From the NCBI GenBank assembly GCA_021234155.1, contig JAJEKV010000013.1, forward strand, positions 7,191,263-7,255,262: DNA of 64,000 nt, read 5' to 3'. Source of the stretch: Isoetes taiwanensis. Taxonomy: Eukaryota > Streptophyta > Lycopodiopsida > Isoetales > Isoetaceae. The position numbers and the translations under genes are program-made. The stretch's first letter is position 1; the number at the start of each line of letters is the position of its first letter. Below the pieces are notes generated by a model, which saw only the letters and a program-made list of their open reading frames with translations, searched no databases and was not told the origin of the DNA. Positions 12,470 to 23,900 of the stretch are shown in pieces.

Positions 12470-13237
12470 TCAAGATCTTTTCCAATAATAGACAGTGAGT
12501 GCCTTAAGCTTGAGATTAACAAAATTGTCGTCCATGCGAAAGGAAAGAGGAGGAGTGCATATTTTGGAAAGTTGTTCCACCTGTTCTCGTTTGGTATTGC
12601 GGGGCACGAAGAAAGCTACAAGAGGGGCAACTTTAAGTGCAGCCTGTAAAAGCTGGGAGGCACCCTTGGGCCTCAACATGGTCTCCAGATCAAAACCATT
12701 TTGTGCATGTAAGTAATTAACTCCACCCCAGGGTGGTGAAAGAAATATAACGTCAGCTCGAAGGGATAAACTGAGGTGAAAAAAGTCGCCAACTCTGAAT
12801 TGGATCCCTTCTGAAACGCCATAAATTTTTGCATTTCCTCTGGCATATGTGACCTTGATAGGATCAATGTCGATGGCTACCACCTTACAACCTTGGGCAG
12901 CGAATTGTATGCTGTTTCCACCGCACCCGCAAAATGCATCCACCACAGTTGGGGCGTCTTGACACGGAGAATAAAGTTGTAGCAACCTTAGACACTCTAA
13001 AGCTTGTTCTCTTGCTATTTTTTCTGGTGTCACTGAGAACCAGCTCTCGTCATCTAGCATAATCCCCCTGTCGAACTTGTGAAAGAGATCATGCCTCTGG
13101 TTCCAGTACCTTAGCAGATCTGGATTTCGTGGTTTTTGCCAGTTTTGACGAATCTTTGTGGCTGGTTTTACGTCGGCAACTTTCTTCCAGTAGCTATGTT
13201 GTTGGTGTTGCTGGTTTAAAACTGATACTCCTGCCAT
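12470..13237 (-). CDS. TGS1: Trimethylguanosine synthase (TGS1-like), intronless
   Basis: This predicts a SAM-dependent RNA cap hypermethylase, which in the known family converts the m7G cap of spliceosomal snRNAs and snoRNAs to 2,2,7-trimethylguanosine in the nucleus. The 255-residue frame is intact from the ATG at 13237 to TGA at 12470. The hallmark blocks occur in order: YWNQRHDLFHKFD...GI.LD (from residue 44), WFSVTPEKIA (66-75), the SAM-binding glycine motif VVDAFCGCGGNS (98-109), VVAIDIDP (119-126), the catalytic/cap-stacking motif FLSPPWGG (165-172), FVPRN (210-214) and the C-terminal LKALTVYYW. The open frame extends 23 codons further upstream from a TTG, but the ATG at 13237 is the natural start. 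The length corresponds to the bare methyltransferase domain with a short N-terminus. No intron interrupts the domain, so it may be a retrocopy, although I see no poly(A) relic at the 3' side. All key residues remain, so it is probably functional. Confidence 0.92.
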   Translation of the reverse strand: MAGVSVLNQQHQQHSYWKKVADVKPATKIRQNWQKPRNPDLLRYWNQRHDLFHKFDRGIMLDDESWFSVTPEKIAREQALECLRLLQLYSPCQDAPTVVDAFCGCGGNSIQFAAQGCKVVAIDIDPIKVTYARGNAKIYGVSEGIQFRVGDFFHLSLSLRADVIFLSPPWGGVNYLHAQNGFDLETMLRPKGASQLLQAALKVAPLVAFFVPRNTKREQVEQLSKICTPPLSFRMDDNFVNLKLKALTVYYWKRS

Positions 13238-13343
13238 CTCTGAGAAAATCCGAGCTGTATTATTTCTCCCAAGACAAAGTGACAATGTCCCAAGATAAAT
13301 TGACAATGAATTTATTTGTAAAATAAAAAAGGAACGCTTATTT

Positions 13344-13415
13344 CAGCCGATAATTTTTGCCTCTAGAACTCCCTCAGCCGATGATTTTTGCCTCTAGAAC
13401 TCCCTCGGCCGATAA
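13344..13415. repeat. 31-bp tandem repeat upstream of the TGS1-like gene
   Basis: Two near-identical 31-bp units (13344-13374 and 13375-13405), each beginning CAGCCGATRATTTTTGCCTC, are followed by a partial third unit starting CGGCCGATAAG. They lie just over 100 bp upstream of the TGS1-like start codon, so they fall in its promoter or 5' UTR. Confidence 0.85.
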
Positions 13416-13441
13416 GTCTGGAATGCGTGCACTCGCATTTT

Positions 13442-13542
13442 ATGCTATTTCGCACTGTGTAAAACAAAAAGGCCAAAAGCAAAAAAGTGCAAATGCTATT
13501 TCGCGGTGTATAAAACAAAAAGGCAAAAGCAAAAATGCAAAT
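13442..13542. repeat. 51-bp tandem duplication
   Basis: The unit starting ATGCTATTTCGC and containing TAAAACAAAAAGGC and AAAAGCAAAAA appears at 13442-13492 and again at 13493-13542, with a few small indels. Confidence 0.8.
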
Positions 13543-14030
13543 AAGTGATGTGGCGACTTATTATCCGCGTTCTGGATTTGATTGCTTGTATGCATTTCTT
13601 TTCGGATTTGTGGAGTCTATACTTACTTGAAATTTTGCCCATGTGATGAGCACTTAGTGAAAAAATCCGTCAAAAATCCGTGAAACAATTTGAGGCACAT
13701 GTTGGGATCAGTTTACTATCTCGGTATGTTCCAGAAGCTTCAATTGGTTGGCTCAGGTGCACATCTCTATCTTTGTGATTCTAGAATTCGTAGTTCCATA
13801 GATTCATGCTTTGTGTGAACATGAGCAATCAATTAGGTCTATCGGATGGTGTCTTTAAGTGGTAGTGTTTACAGTGCGCACCCCTTTGTACATGTAAGAG
13901 CTCTTATTCAGAGGCGAAGCCTATTAGTTGAGTATGTTTATCCTCTAACAGAGTTTCTGTGCTTCTATTAAGTGGTCAGATGAAGGAGGATGTTCCTTTC
14001 TTATGACCTTATGTCTTAAGGCTAAGTGTG

Positions 14031-14430
14031 TTTCTATGTCTTGCTAGAAATTACTTATTTGTATTTTGCTCCTTTTGCATTTGTCCCTGCAGCCATTGCT
14101 GACTGCAGCACATGCGCAACATGGCCGGAGCAAATACAGAACACCTTCCATAGCCCTTTGGGCTCCAGTTGGATCTTCCTGATAAAGATCTATCTTTTTT
14201 TCACAGGCAGAGTTAATGCAGCTTATTTATCGGGCCAACTAGTGCTTGCAATACAGTATTACAGTCTTGCATATTTCTATGTTTTGCTAGAACATGACTT
14301 ATTGATGTTGCCTTTTGCATTTATGTGTGCAGGCACCGCTGATTGCAGCACATGCGCAAAGTGAAGATGCATTCCAAATGCTTAGGAAAATGCAGACAAA
14401 AGTTTTTATTTTCAAAAGGAATTGAGGCAT
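14031..14430 (+). pseudogene. Duplicated intron-end/exon block, possible PPR remnant
   Basis: A roughly 90-bp block is repeated about 242 bp apart (14031-14120 and 14274-14360). Each copy holds TTTCTATGTYTTGCTAGAA, a TTTTGCATTT polypyrimidine-like tract, a splice-acceptor-like CAG (ending at 14092 and 14332), and then coding-like sequence. After the acceptors the frames read PLLTAAHAQHGRSK and APLIAAHAQSEDAFQMLRKMQ. Both resemble the helix pair of a pentatricopeptide repeat (AHAQHGR...A..L...M). Stops follow shortly, so any gene is broken. The PPR reading rests on one motif and is tentative; the duplication itself is certain. Confidence 0.4.
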
Positions 14431-15509
14431 TACAAAGAGACGATTTGAAAGGAGCCTATACTGACATTTATTTTTCTTTCCTATTATGGCTTTTTTGTGA
14501 GCGGAAGGATCTGGGCCGCCGGTGCATAGCATATTCCACGGATTATACCATGTTGATGACGGCCCACTTTTTATTCAGCTTAAGCAAAAACGTCAACCAA
14601 AACCAAGGTCATTTTTGAAGCGTACAACCATTGACACACATATTTATATTCATAGAAAGCCATAGCCAAATTTATAGAAGGCGTACAAAAGCACAGCAAG
14701 AAAACACATTTCCACACAGCCATCCACACATATATATCCGTCATATGTACAGCAAATCTTCCTCATGAAACCCATAGTCATTATGAAGACGATACAAACA
14801 TCAAGCCTATTTCACACGTTTATCCACACATATCTATATCCATCGCATATATCATATGTACAACCGTCTCAGAACCACAATGGCATACCCATCCGCTCTC
14901 TCTTCTTGCAACTGACACCTGCATCATGTCGCCTTCTAACAGCTTCCACTTCACAGGCTCATAGCAACAAACCCCTACAGAGAGGTTCAGATGCGATCAC
15001 TTGACGCCTCTCTCTAAAACTGCAAATTAACACCTTGCCTTTCAAGAAAGGTCCATCGATGCCTGGATTCGATCCAATGTGATGTACATTTCGTAACTCC
15101 TGCACTGCTGTGCATACATCTCTAACTGAATCTCAGCCTCAGCTAAACTACCTAAAGATCCGGTGCACTTTTCCCTTTCTGGTATTCAACCACTGACCGT
15201 GCATCCGACCTTGAATCCTCGCTCTCGTCACTGATGACAATAATCTCTTGCTGTCTGTTACAAACCCTTCCCTCTCGCCTCCATCTACAGTACCACAACA
15301 ACACATTAGTCATAAGCAATTACAAAACACTCCAATTAAAAGAAATCTACCACATCACAATGCATCAAAGTCAAAAGTCCCTTGGAAGTCAAAGAGGAAT
15401 GTATGCTGCATCTGGAGCCGGTATATCCAGGGGCGATAGGCGGACACTACGGACATGAATGAACTCATCGGCACTGCTACGTTCTGCACACTGCCATCAC
15501 ATCCTCGAA

Positions 15510-16175
15510 CACATCAGCATATCCCATACGCGTCTCCTCCTCTTCCTATTTTCTCCACAGGAACAATTCCCAGCTGGCTCCCAAAAGGCGCCATTCTTAC
15601 ATCCTTATATGCACATCGCTCAGGGGCTAGCATGATCCGCCATGCTGCCTGCACACCTTCAAGGGAAATGTAAGCCGGGTATTCAGCAGCACCCAAGAGC
15701 TTGCCAATGTGAACTTAGTGGTCTGCAGCATTGCTTTAACAGTATGCACAAAGGAGGCCGTGCAGGAATCTGCCTGTATAGTATGAAAAGGTAATGGAAT
15801 GCTCTCCTCATAATGTTTCGATTATCAGCGTTATGACGTGCCAGTATCCCCAGCACCGTAGAGAGCATATAGTTCTTTCCCAGATCTGACTTGTTCAGCT
15901 GTGAGCATTATGCATGTGCGCTGAAGTGTTTTGCCTATATCTTTTAGGCAATAACCGACTATACCCTCAAAGCAGTGCAGTCTACTTCCCGTCAAGGCCT
16001 TACGAGATGAGTACCAGCGGAGCCTACTGTCCTTCAATAAGGAAATTTTAATCTAATGTTTACGCTACTTGAGTCTTAGCCTGCAATCTCACCAACAGCC
16101 TGGGTGTGTAAATGGTCCGTGGCGACCCCTCGCTCCAAGGCAGCAACTCCGGCTCTGGTGCACCAAAAACTCTAC
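15510..16175 (-). pseudogene. Broken HUH-endonuclease Rep-like protein (Replitron-type?)
   Basis: Read on the minus strand across three frames, this block spells a rolling-circle Rep-like core. At 16175-16085 is WCTRAGVAALERG...DHLHTQAVGEI, where HLHTQ (16100-16114) fits the metal-binding HUH motif (His-hydrophobic-His). About 50 residues later is RLRWYSSRKAL...GIVGYCLKDIGK, where YCLKD (15939-15953) fits the nucleophile-tyrosine motif YxxK. Then come LTAEQVRSGKELYALYGAGD (about 15905-15845), NADNRNIMRRAFHYLF (about 15840-15790) and ISLEGVQAAWRIMLAPE (about 15675-15620), which match the general layout I associate with eukaryotic HUH Rep proteins of Replitron-like elements in algae, oomycetes and early plants. 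Frameshifts and a stop separate the pieces, so it cannot be translated as one protein. The family assignment is from memory of motif order and is not verified. Confidence 0.5.
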
Positions 16176-16179
16176 CATT

Positions 16180-17030
16180 CTATCATACAGCGACACAGGA
16201 ACATCTACTGAAAACGGTTGTGACACTGACATCCAAGGCTGCAGGCACATCCACCACGCCCTCCACCCAGGGCCACTGGCTATGTCTTCACCTACATGCT
16301 CTTCCAACACACTTTGAATTTTTCTGGGTCTACCTCGTCCTCTCTTCCCCCCTCACCCCTTGGCCACATGCGTCCTCCCATCTCCTCACCTCTGCCATGC
16401 ACTCCTCCCTCCAACGAACACCCAGCCAGAACATCTTCGAATGTAACCCGCTTCTTCCTCCCTCTCTTCCCATCCTCCCTTCCTCTTCCTCACTTACCTC
16501 CTCTACTTGCTGGATATAACGCTGGTCTTCGATCTCAAACACAGCAGCAGGCTGAAGAAGGCTGCCTATCCTCTACCACCACCGGCAGACCCACTATCGA
16601 CAGCCTCAACACTTCCTTTTCCGACACCACACCTCCCCTAAATCCTTTGAGCCTTTGTGCATCGCCCCCAATTGAAAGCTTCCTGGGACCGGCCATCTGC
16701 CTCCACAACAAATTCTGCTCTCTCCCCTCCTGCTGCCCATGTAACAGCCGACCTGTTCCTGCGGGACATTTTGCCTCTACATTCACCTTGCTTGCTTGTC
16801 TCTGGTGTAGTCGGCCTTCCCAATCCAAGCTGTGGAATATGTCCCGTCCATCCCTGCCTCTACAGAGCAGCATATATCCTGAAGCATCACCCTGGGAACC
16901 GGCATACGATACGTCTTCACCTTCAGCCTCATGCTCGCGCAAGATCCATCTCAAAACAAAGATCCTGACGATCGGCCCTGCTCCTTCCCACTCCTGTCAC
17001 CCACAACAGATTCCTCCACACTGATTCCAA
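16180..17030 (-). other. Open, GC-rich flank of the Rep-like remnant
   Basis: Upstream of the Rep core on the minus strand, long frames remain open (139 codons at 16535-16954 and 70 codons at 16330-16542). They encode Arg/Glu/Gly-rich sequence without a motif I recognise. The block shares the higher GC content of the Rep remnant and differs from the AT-rich surroundings, so it probably belongs to the same mobile element, perhaps as an N-terminal extension or 5' region. I cannot assign a function. Confidence 0.3.
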
Positions 17031-17059
17031 TGCCTACAGGAATTGACAATTGCTACCAG

Positions 17060-17330
17060 ACACCGGTTTGGAGGTGCTTGCTTCTGCAGTAGGCGTTGCT
17101 TCAGTTGCCAATCAAGCACAGACAGCGAATCCGCGCTGGGGCCTTTAGATTTAAGGACCCAGTTTGGGAGCTGCTAATGCTAGACAGGCCGAATTGGGCT
17201 GCTTGCTTCTTGTTCCGGCCAAGTCGTACTAAACAGCACCGCTGCTCAGGCCTCAAGATTTAGGGAGCCGCCTTTGGGACCTGCCGCTGCTCATGGCCGA
17301 GATTTCAACTCCTTGCTTCTGCAGTGGGGC
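17060..17330. repeat. Imperfect GC-rich repeats flanking the Rep-like element
   Basis: Three imperfect units end in a GCTTGCTTCT or CCTTGCTTCT phrase (near 17075, 17195 and 17310). Two of them share TTTAAGGACC/TTTAGGGAGC, TTTGGGA, CTGCYGCT/CTGCTAATGCT and GGCCGA. Spacing is about 110-120 bp. They may be terminal or subterminal repeats of the neighbouring mobile element. Confidence 0.4.
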
Positions 17331-17607
17331 GGTTATACAGGTGGATTGGATTCACTGTAACCATCGCCCTGTTCCTTCGCCATTCCTACCCCCAGAATTC
17401 TTCACCACAGATTCAGTATGTTCTACTACTGCGTTATATCTACACAAATTCACAATTGCTGCAGAAAACAAAGCCACAGAGGGCCTCACCGGCGTAATCC
17501 GCCTTTACTTAGTCGCTCCAACAGCGCCCTCCAGCCGATTACACTTAGGCATGCGTGCATGACTTATCCGCCAATCTCGAAGCAATGCCCAATCCGTCCT
17601 CCTTCTA

Positions 17608-17616
17608 TCCTATATA
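17608..17616 (+). promoter_or_regulatory. TATA-box-like TATATAAA
   Basis: CCTATATAAACC is an excellent TATA-box match in a locally C-rich context. No coding region follows within range, so it may be the relic promoter of a mobile element. Confidence 0.25.
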
Positions 17617-17974
17617 AACCATGCACGCGAAATCCGGGTCCGGCAAGCAGCTCCATCCAATTCTCTCAGTAAGCACCTCCAACTTCTCAAAGGCTTATAC
17701 CACAGACATACGATTTCCCATACATACTGCCCCAAAAACTAGGCCAAACCACTGGCGAGATACCCTCACCAAATACCAAACGCAATAATAGAACATACTT
17801 GCTGCGCATTGCAATACAAATGATGCCGTTGAATGTTGTTAATGCAGTGGTTTTGCATGTCATAATGTGATCAGTGCATCTAAAATCAACGATCCTCTTT
17901 CCAAAAAGTGTATTGACCCATGAACTCGCTTGCCAAGCTCCAATAGAATAGATTAAATTAAATAAGTAGCACAT

Positions 17975-20900
17975 GGATTTGCTTTAGAAATCTCTGTGTA
18001 TAGCAAATAATTCAGGATTGCTAATTCTTAGAAACTGAGAAGACCATCCTGATAGTTAAAGCTATCATGTACTATCGAAGAATGAAACGCTTTCAGCAGA
18101 GGTAAGTGGAAAATGATCAGAAATTTTGGATCCGAAAATCCTGAAACAAAAGTTTGCATAGCGAATCCTTTAGGGCCAAAGATCAGCCTCGCCAATTTGT
18201 TAGGGATCTGATTATGAAGTCGGATACAGAGTAAGCTACGCGAGATCTTACTAGCAAAGCTTACAGCAGGTGATATTCTTTTCTTTCGGGAAATGTTCTC
18301 ATTACTCCAGCCCTATTCAGCTTGGGCGATTTAGGTATATGGATTTTCTAACTGGAAATATGCAGATCCATGGCGCGAGAACAAACGTGAAGACAGAACC
18401 GGTTTGCAGATGGCGGTAGTAAACTCTAACCTATGCAATTTGTAACACTCTTTACCGCAGAACTCTAAGCTTTCTCTCGAGCACAAGCTTCAAGGAATTT
18501 GACAATCAGAATGCCATGCTGAAAGTGAAGCAAAAGGAGGGACACAAAACTCTGGAATGGACTTGATTCCAAAATTTTGTCAATAAAGCGTTATTCTATG
18601 ATTACTGAAACCGTCCACGAGAACATTAGGTATATTAGAAGTACTGGATGGTTCGAATCACTCCTAGTAAAATTAGGATTAACGTGGATCTTTTAACATC
18701 TCAATGACACAAAGAAGAGAAGTTGCAAGAAGTGAATCACTAGCGAGAAAATGGAAGCAATGATGTCCAGAAACTGGAGAAGGCCTAATCAAAAGTCAGT
18801 AAATCAGGATAAAAGTTTTTATTTGTGTCAGTAAGTAGGATAAGGGTTTTTGTGTTTCCAGAGGAAAACTAGCTAGTCAAGCGTTAGTTTTGGGAAAAGA
18901 AGAGCAGGCCTAATACGGACAATACGCTATCAGATGGTAGACTTTCAAGGTATCCAGTGAATTCTGCAGCCTCAAACAAATAACTTAGAGTCTAGTTAAC
19001 TTCTTAGGATTATAATTTTCTCTACTTGTATATTCAGTGAACATCAAAAGGAAGAGTTGTTGTGTATGAAGTCTTTGATTAAGGCCAACAGAGAAGCGGC
19101 AATTTCTAAAGAAGGTTAAATTGTAAAAAAGTAATGAACTTCAACTTTGCATGAGCGAGGATATTTTTCATTGGTATGTTAAATATTCACCCAGTATTTA
19201 ACGTGGCTTTAAACTATAGATTAAATACGTTTGAGTATTCATTTCTTCCCTTGGCATTGTGATATGCAAGTACCTTAGTATAATTTGTCTTTTGAAGGGT
19301 GAGCCAGTGTCGGGGATGAAAATATGCATCGAACTTAGAAATCTTCGGTCCTCTTGTCTTGCTCATGAAGTTCTTTAACTGTAGCTTAAAAGAATTAACT
19401 TTCTTAAATTGGAAATATATTTTTTTCTTTAAAAAAAATTTACAGATAATGCATGCTCACGGTAGAAGACTTCTGCAGTTTTGTGCAAACAGAGCTTTGT
19501 TTGACAATTGCTCTTCATAGTCTTAGCCTTGTAGATGATAACTCATATTCCTTTTGGAATCTAAGATGGTAAGCATAAAAGCATAATACTAGGTTTGATG
19601 ATTCACGAAGCACCTTTTACTTTGACTCCTTTCTTTTGTCTCCATTTATTTCTTAGAATATCATTCATTTCATGAATATGGGATAGAAAGGACTTATAAA
19701 TGTGATAGGTTTTCTTTACATGGATTTATCATACATAGACGAGGGCTATAAATCCTATATAAGTTTTACTAGCGTCGTTTATTCGCGACTCTCTTTCAAT
19801 GCCTTATGGATTACGCTTGCTTTCTTCCAATACTCACGATTTGCTTTTGATCTCTAGCCTATCCTTCATTGCCGGCAACCACGTAGATGGGATAATTAAA
19901 TGACATAAATAGCGGGTTTTGCTTAACATTTTTCCAAAGCTTGTGATGGAAACCAGTACTTTGAAACTTGTGGAGGCATACCTCAATTTTGTTCGCCCGG
20001 CGGTTTTTACTGTTTTTAATCGCCAAATCATGGCATTCGACGAATTTGATTTGACATCTGGCAGCCGTTGATATAATGGTTGTTCAAGCAAAGCCCGATG
20101 CTTTTGCTCCCTTTCTTTCTTATTCATTAAACTACTCTTATAGTAGCAATTTCAACACTGCGGCTACTGACTTTCATTTTGAAACAATCTCAGTTAAATC
20201 ATCGCAAAGTGAAAAAATGAGTCTTTTGTTTGTCATAACAAATAGCGCCAGGAGCAACTAACTTACCTTGTCTTTTTGAAACTTGCAGGACTACATTTGT
20301 GATTTTTAAGTCGGCATTCTTTACGGTGTTTGCTCTGAGTCTTGACATTTCTCTTGGCATTCTGGCTGTTTGCTTCTTAGTAATAAAATCATTTGCTATC
20401 AACAAATTCGAGATGGTTTACGCTGTAAAAATCGAGGAGAATCCCGATTACTCTAGATGAAATTGAGTAAAATAGCATGTTGATTTCTTTACTCCGATTG
20501 TATATTTTCTCTGCAAGAAACTCCATTGAAGGAGTAAACTATATCACGGAAACATAAAATTTTAAGCTAGGGTGTGAAATTACGGAAACAAGAAAGAGGC
20601 AAAATGCGCGCTTATTCAAACAGCAGTTATATCTAGCGATGGATGTGACCATATTGTCCGGATCTTAGAGTTTGGCGCAAAAGCGGATTAATGACCCTTG
20701 TGCCTTTGACTATATGAACAAATTGTGCTTTGCAAATATAAGCGTGCGTCTAGATGCGCTTACTTTGATTCGAGCCAGCTTAGGGTAACCGTCCTCTCGC
20801 GACTTCATGATGATAATAATCTTTGCTTGTGTTATAATGTTACAAATTATTTTGTTTGGTATTTGGGGAGGTATCTGCGGCATGTGGTTGGGGCCATTAT

Positions 20901-23900
20901 ATTTCAAATCGTATTTTGAGGTATTTTGTGATTTGGTTGCTTATTGGCATTATATGTAAGAGATTTGGTTGTGTTTTCGTGGTGTCGATTTAGAAAAGGG
21001 AATTTGGCTTACATGGAAGTCAGATTGGAGGTCTAGGCGTGGAGATCGGCATATCACTGGAGGCTTGAAGCGCTTGAGCGGGGATGAGAAGAAGGCGGGA
21101 TGAGAGGCGTGAGGAAGCGGGGAGGCAGGCGCGAGGTCACACTTTAAGCCGGGTCTATGAAGTACGTCGGTCAAAATTTGTAACCCTTTGAGCTAAGGTG
21201 CATCGGTTGGAAGTGGCCGGGCTTTCTTCGCATTGCTTTATTTTGGAGATGAAGGCCATCTGAGGTGCGCTCTGGGGCGGGACTGGGCCGTTTTTTGGAA
21301 GTGAAGAGGGCATAAAGGTGGCGGTCTCAGAAGCGGATTTGAGTCTTTGGGCAGGGTTGGAGGTTGCTTTCTTGCTTCGGCTCTACGCCCGGCCCAGAGG
21401 AGGCACATACCTTGGTTGGAGGTGGCATTGGAGAGCGATGCGAGGAAGGCTATGGTTTAAGCCCATACCTTTGGTCCATATTGTGGCGAGGAGTGTTTTT
21501 GTATACGCACCATACAGGATTTGTGTGCGCGTTCTGAGTAAAATCAAATGTTCATATAGTGGATCTGGAACAACTACGAATATCTTGCTTAAAATCAACC
21601 GACTTCACGGTCAAACCTCACCAAAAAGCAGGTAAAAGATAAAGAATGGAAAATAATGAATAAGATTTTGTTAATATGAGGTGTTGGATACCACACACAA
21701 CCCTAAAACTAATAAAAGAAAGAAATATAAAAATACCAAATAAGCGAAGAAAATATGTAGTAGTCATGGTTTTAGCTTGAAGGTGGCCCTAAAAATTTAC
21801 TCGATTCTCTTAAATTTCAGTCATCCAAAACAAATCGGCAATTTTCAGGAAGAAAATAAAAAATGATGCAAATCATTTAAAATACACTAATATATGGTAC
21901 GGTAGTCATCCTGGCTGACATTTTATTGGTTACATATTGCTATTTTAATTTAGTAGTAGTTCGGGGATTTGAACCTTGGTAGGGGAAGTAGCATTAGAAA
22001 GCACTTCCCTACTTGGATCAACAATTGTTGCACAGCACAGCTCTCTGCCTCAAGCATTGTTAATGCATAAAAGCTTCAAGTTAAAATCATACAAAAACAT
22101 CTAGGCTGCCATGTTTTTTCTTTGAAGTCCGAGGATCATGTATTATGTAAGGATAAAAACATTTACGTACATACGGTTGGAGTCAGAGTTGCACACTTCT
22201 TATATCCATGAATGGCAGTCCGGTTCTGGGCCTGGTACTCTTTGAGCCTCTCTCCAACTTCTTCTCAGTAGAATACTATAGGAGAGAAGAACTATTTTTC
22301 CTAGACCTAATGACACAACTAGGGCGTTCTTAAACAAGAACTACCCCGGCCTCTCTTCTCCCAGCCGAGATACTATAGGGAGCAAAAGCTCTTGAGAAAT
22401 GCTTTCCACATCTGCCAAGCTGCAACATTGCTTCAAAAATAGGCCCTACGGCTATAGCAAAAGAAACTTGGGATTACGGCCCAGAAAGGGAGTACCCAAT
22501 TACCTTTTCGGCTTCAAACTAGAGCAGGATCCTCTTTACATCGTAGAAGATGATACTTGATCCCATGTTTGCTACAACAATACCTCACGAGGGGGTGCCT
22601 CATGCGGTGAGGCACTCGAACCTCTTCTCACCAAGTGAACCAAAGGAATGCCTTTGCTAGAATCGACCCACGCGCTGGCCATTTTGCATGGCGTAGGCCT
22701 TGTCTTCTGCTGAACCAAGAAATTAACCTTTATAGGGTCTCTACCGCCCATTAGAAATTAATGGCGTCCCATTCTATAGACCACCAATTCACACGCATGG
22801 CAGGAAAGTTACCCGCGACCACAATTGTTAGACAAAAGCAACCCTGAAGTCTTAAACCTTTGCAGAAATGCGAAGCGCTTATGTACATCCAGGTTTAAGC
22901 TCTGCCAGAATACTAGCACTAATAAAGAAAAAGATTACTGAGAATAGTACTATAGGCCAACATCGTCTTCTTCTTAATTTGTCATAATACTACATGGAGC
23001 AAGCGAGTTGTTTCGATCCTAACACCAAGCTAATCTTGAAGATCCCTTAGAAAAATTATTCTAGGCTGGGGTTGTACTTAAAGAGGGTTCCTTCTTCTTA
23101 TGTCAACACATACTACAGAGTTGTTTATCACATTTTTACGAAGTCGCATCCCTTCTCGGCCCGGACCAACTTTAGAAGATGACAAGGCTGAATGGCAAAA
23201 GAGTAGAAATGCCAGTGCACTGCGCCTTGTCAAATTACCTCGAGCCTTTAAACTATTATCAAAGATTAGAAGCTAAAAGGAAATGAAGGAAGCTTCACTG
23301 GTTTTATACGAAAGGGAATGAAAATAGAAGACTTACGGCGCAAAACGGTTCAAATAGCCCGATCTTGTGACCTGATCCTAACTACCCTCAGGCATAAGGA
23401 AATCTTGATTCACCAAAAGCGGGGTCATCATAGCTGCCCCTAGGTTTACGCAAGAAGATGGCCACACCATAAAACCGTTATCGGCCATACATTTTGTGCC
23501 ATTGCACCAATCAAAAGCGATAGCGCGCAAACGTCAGGGTTGAGTAAAGGGCTATAGCTAGTGAGGTTGCTATTTTGGATTTTTTCCACGATCTTATGTT
23601 ATGGTTATACTGAAAATCATCCTGACTTTGTTGGGCTTTTAGCTAGGGAAATATTGGGTCTAATGTTAAAGAAGTAAAACAAATATCTCAAAATCAAGTC
23701 TTGAAACCAATTGTAAACTCATGCAAGGAATTGTATACTATTTGCAAGGCAAATAAGTAGATGATTGTCCATTGTGGCCATTTGCAGGTAGAATTAGTAT
23801 ACATGGTCATCAGGAAATGCAATATTTCTAGGATGGGTCATGTGGCACAGTCTTGGCCAAGTGAAGTGTTCTTATTGAGCTTTGAAATTTGATGCAAAGC

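Noticed and set aside
13237-13306. Upstream extension of the TGS1-like frame to 13306
   Set aside because: The extension starts at TTG; the in-frame ATG at 13237 gives a complete methyltransferase.
16112-17024. Long plus-strand open frames rich in Ser, Pro and Leu (135 and 242 codons)
   Set aside because: They are antisense shadows of the GC-rich Rep-like block on the minus strand and show no protein family.
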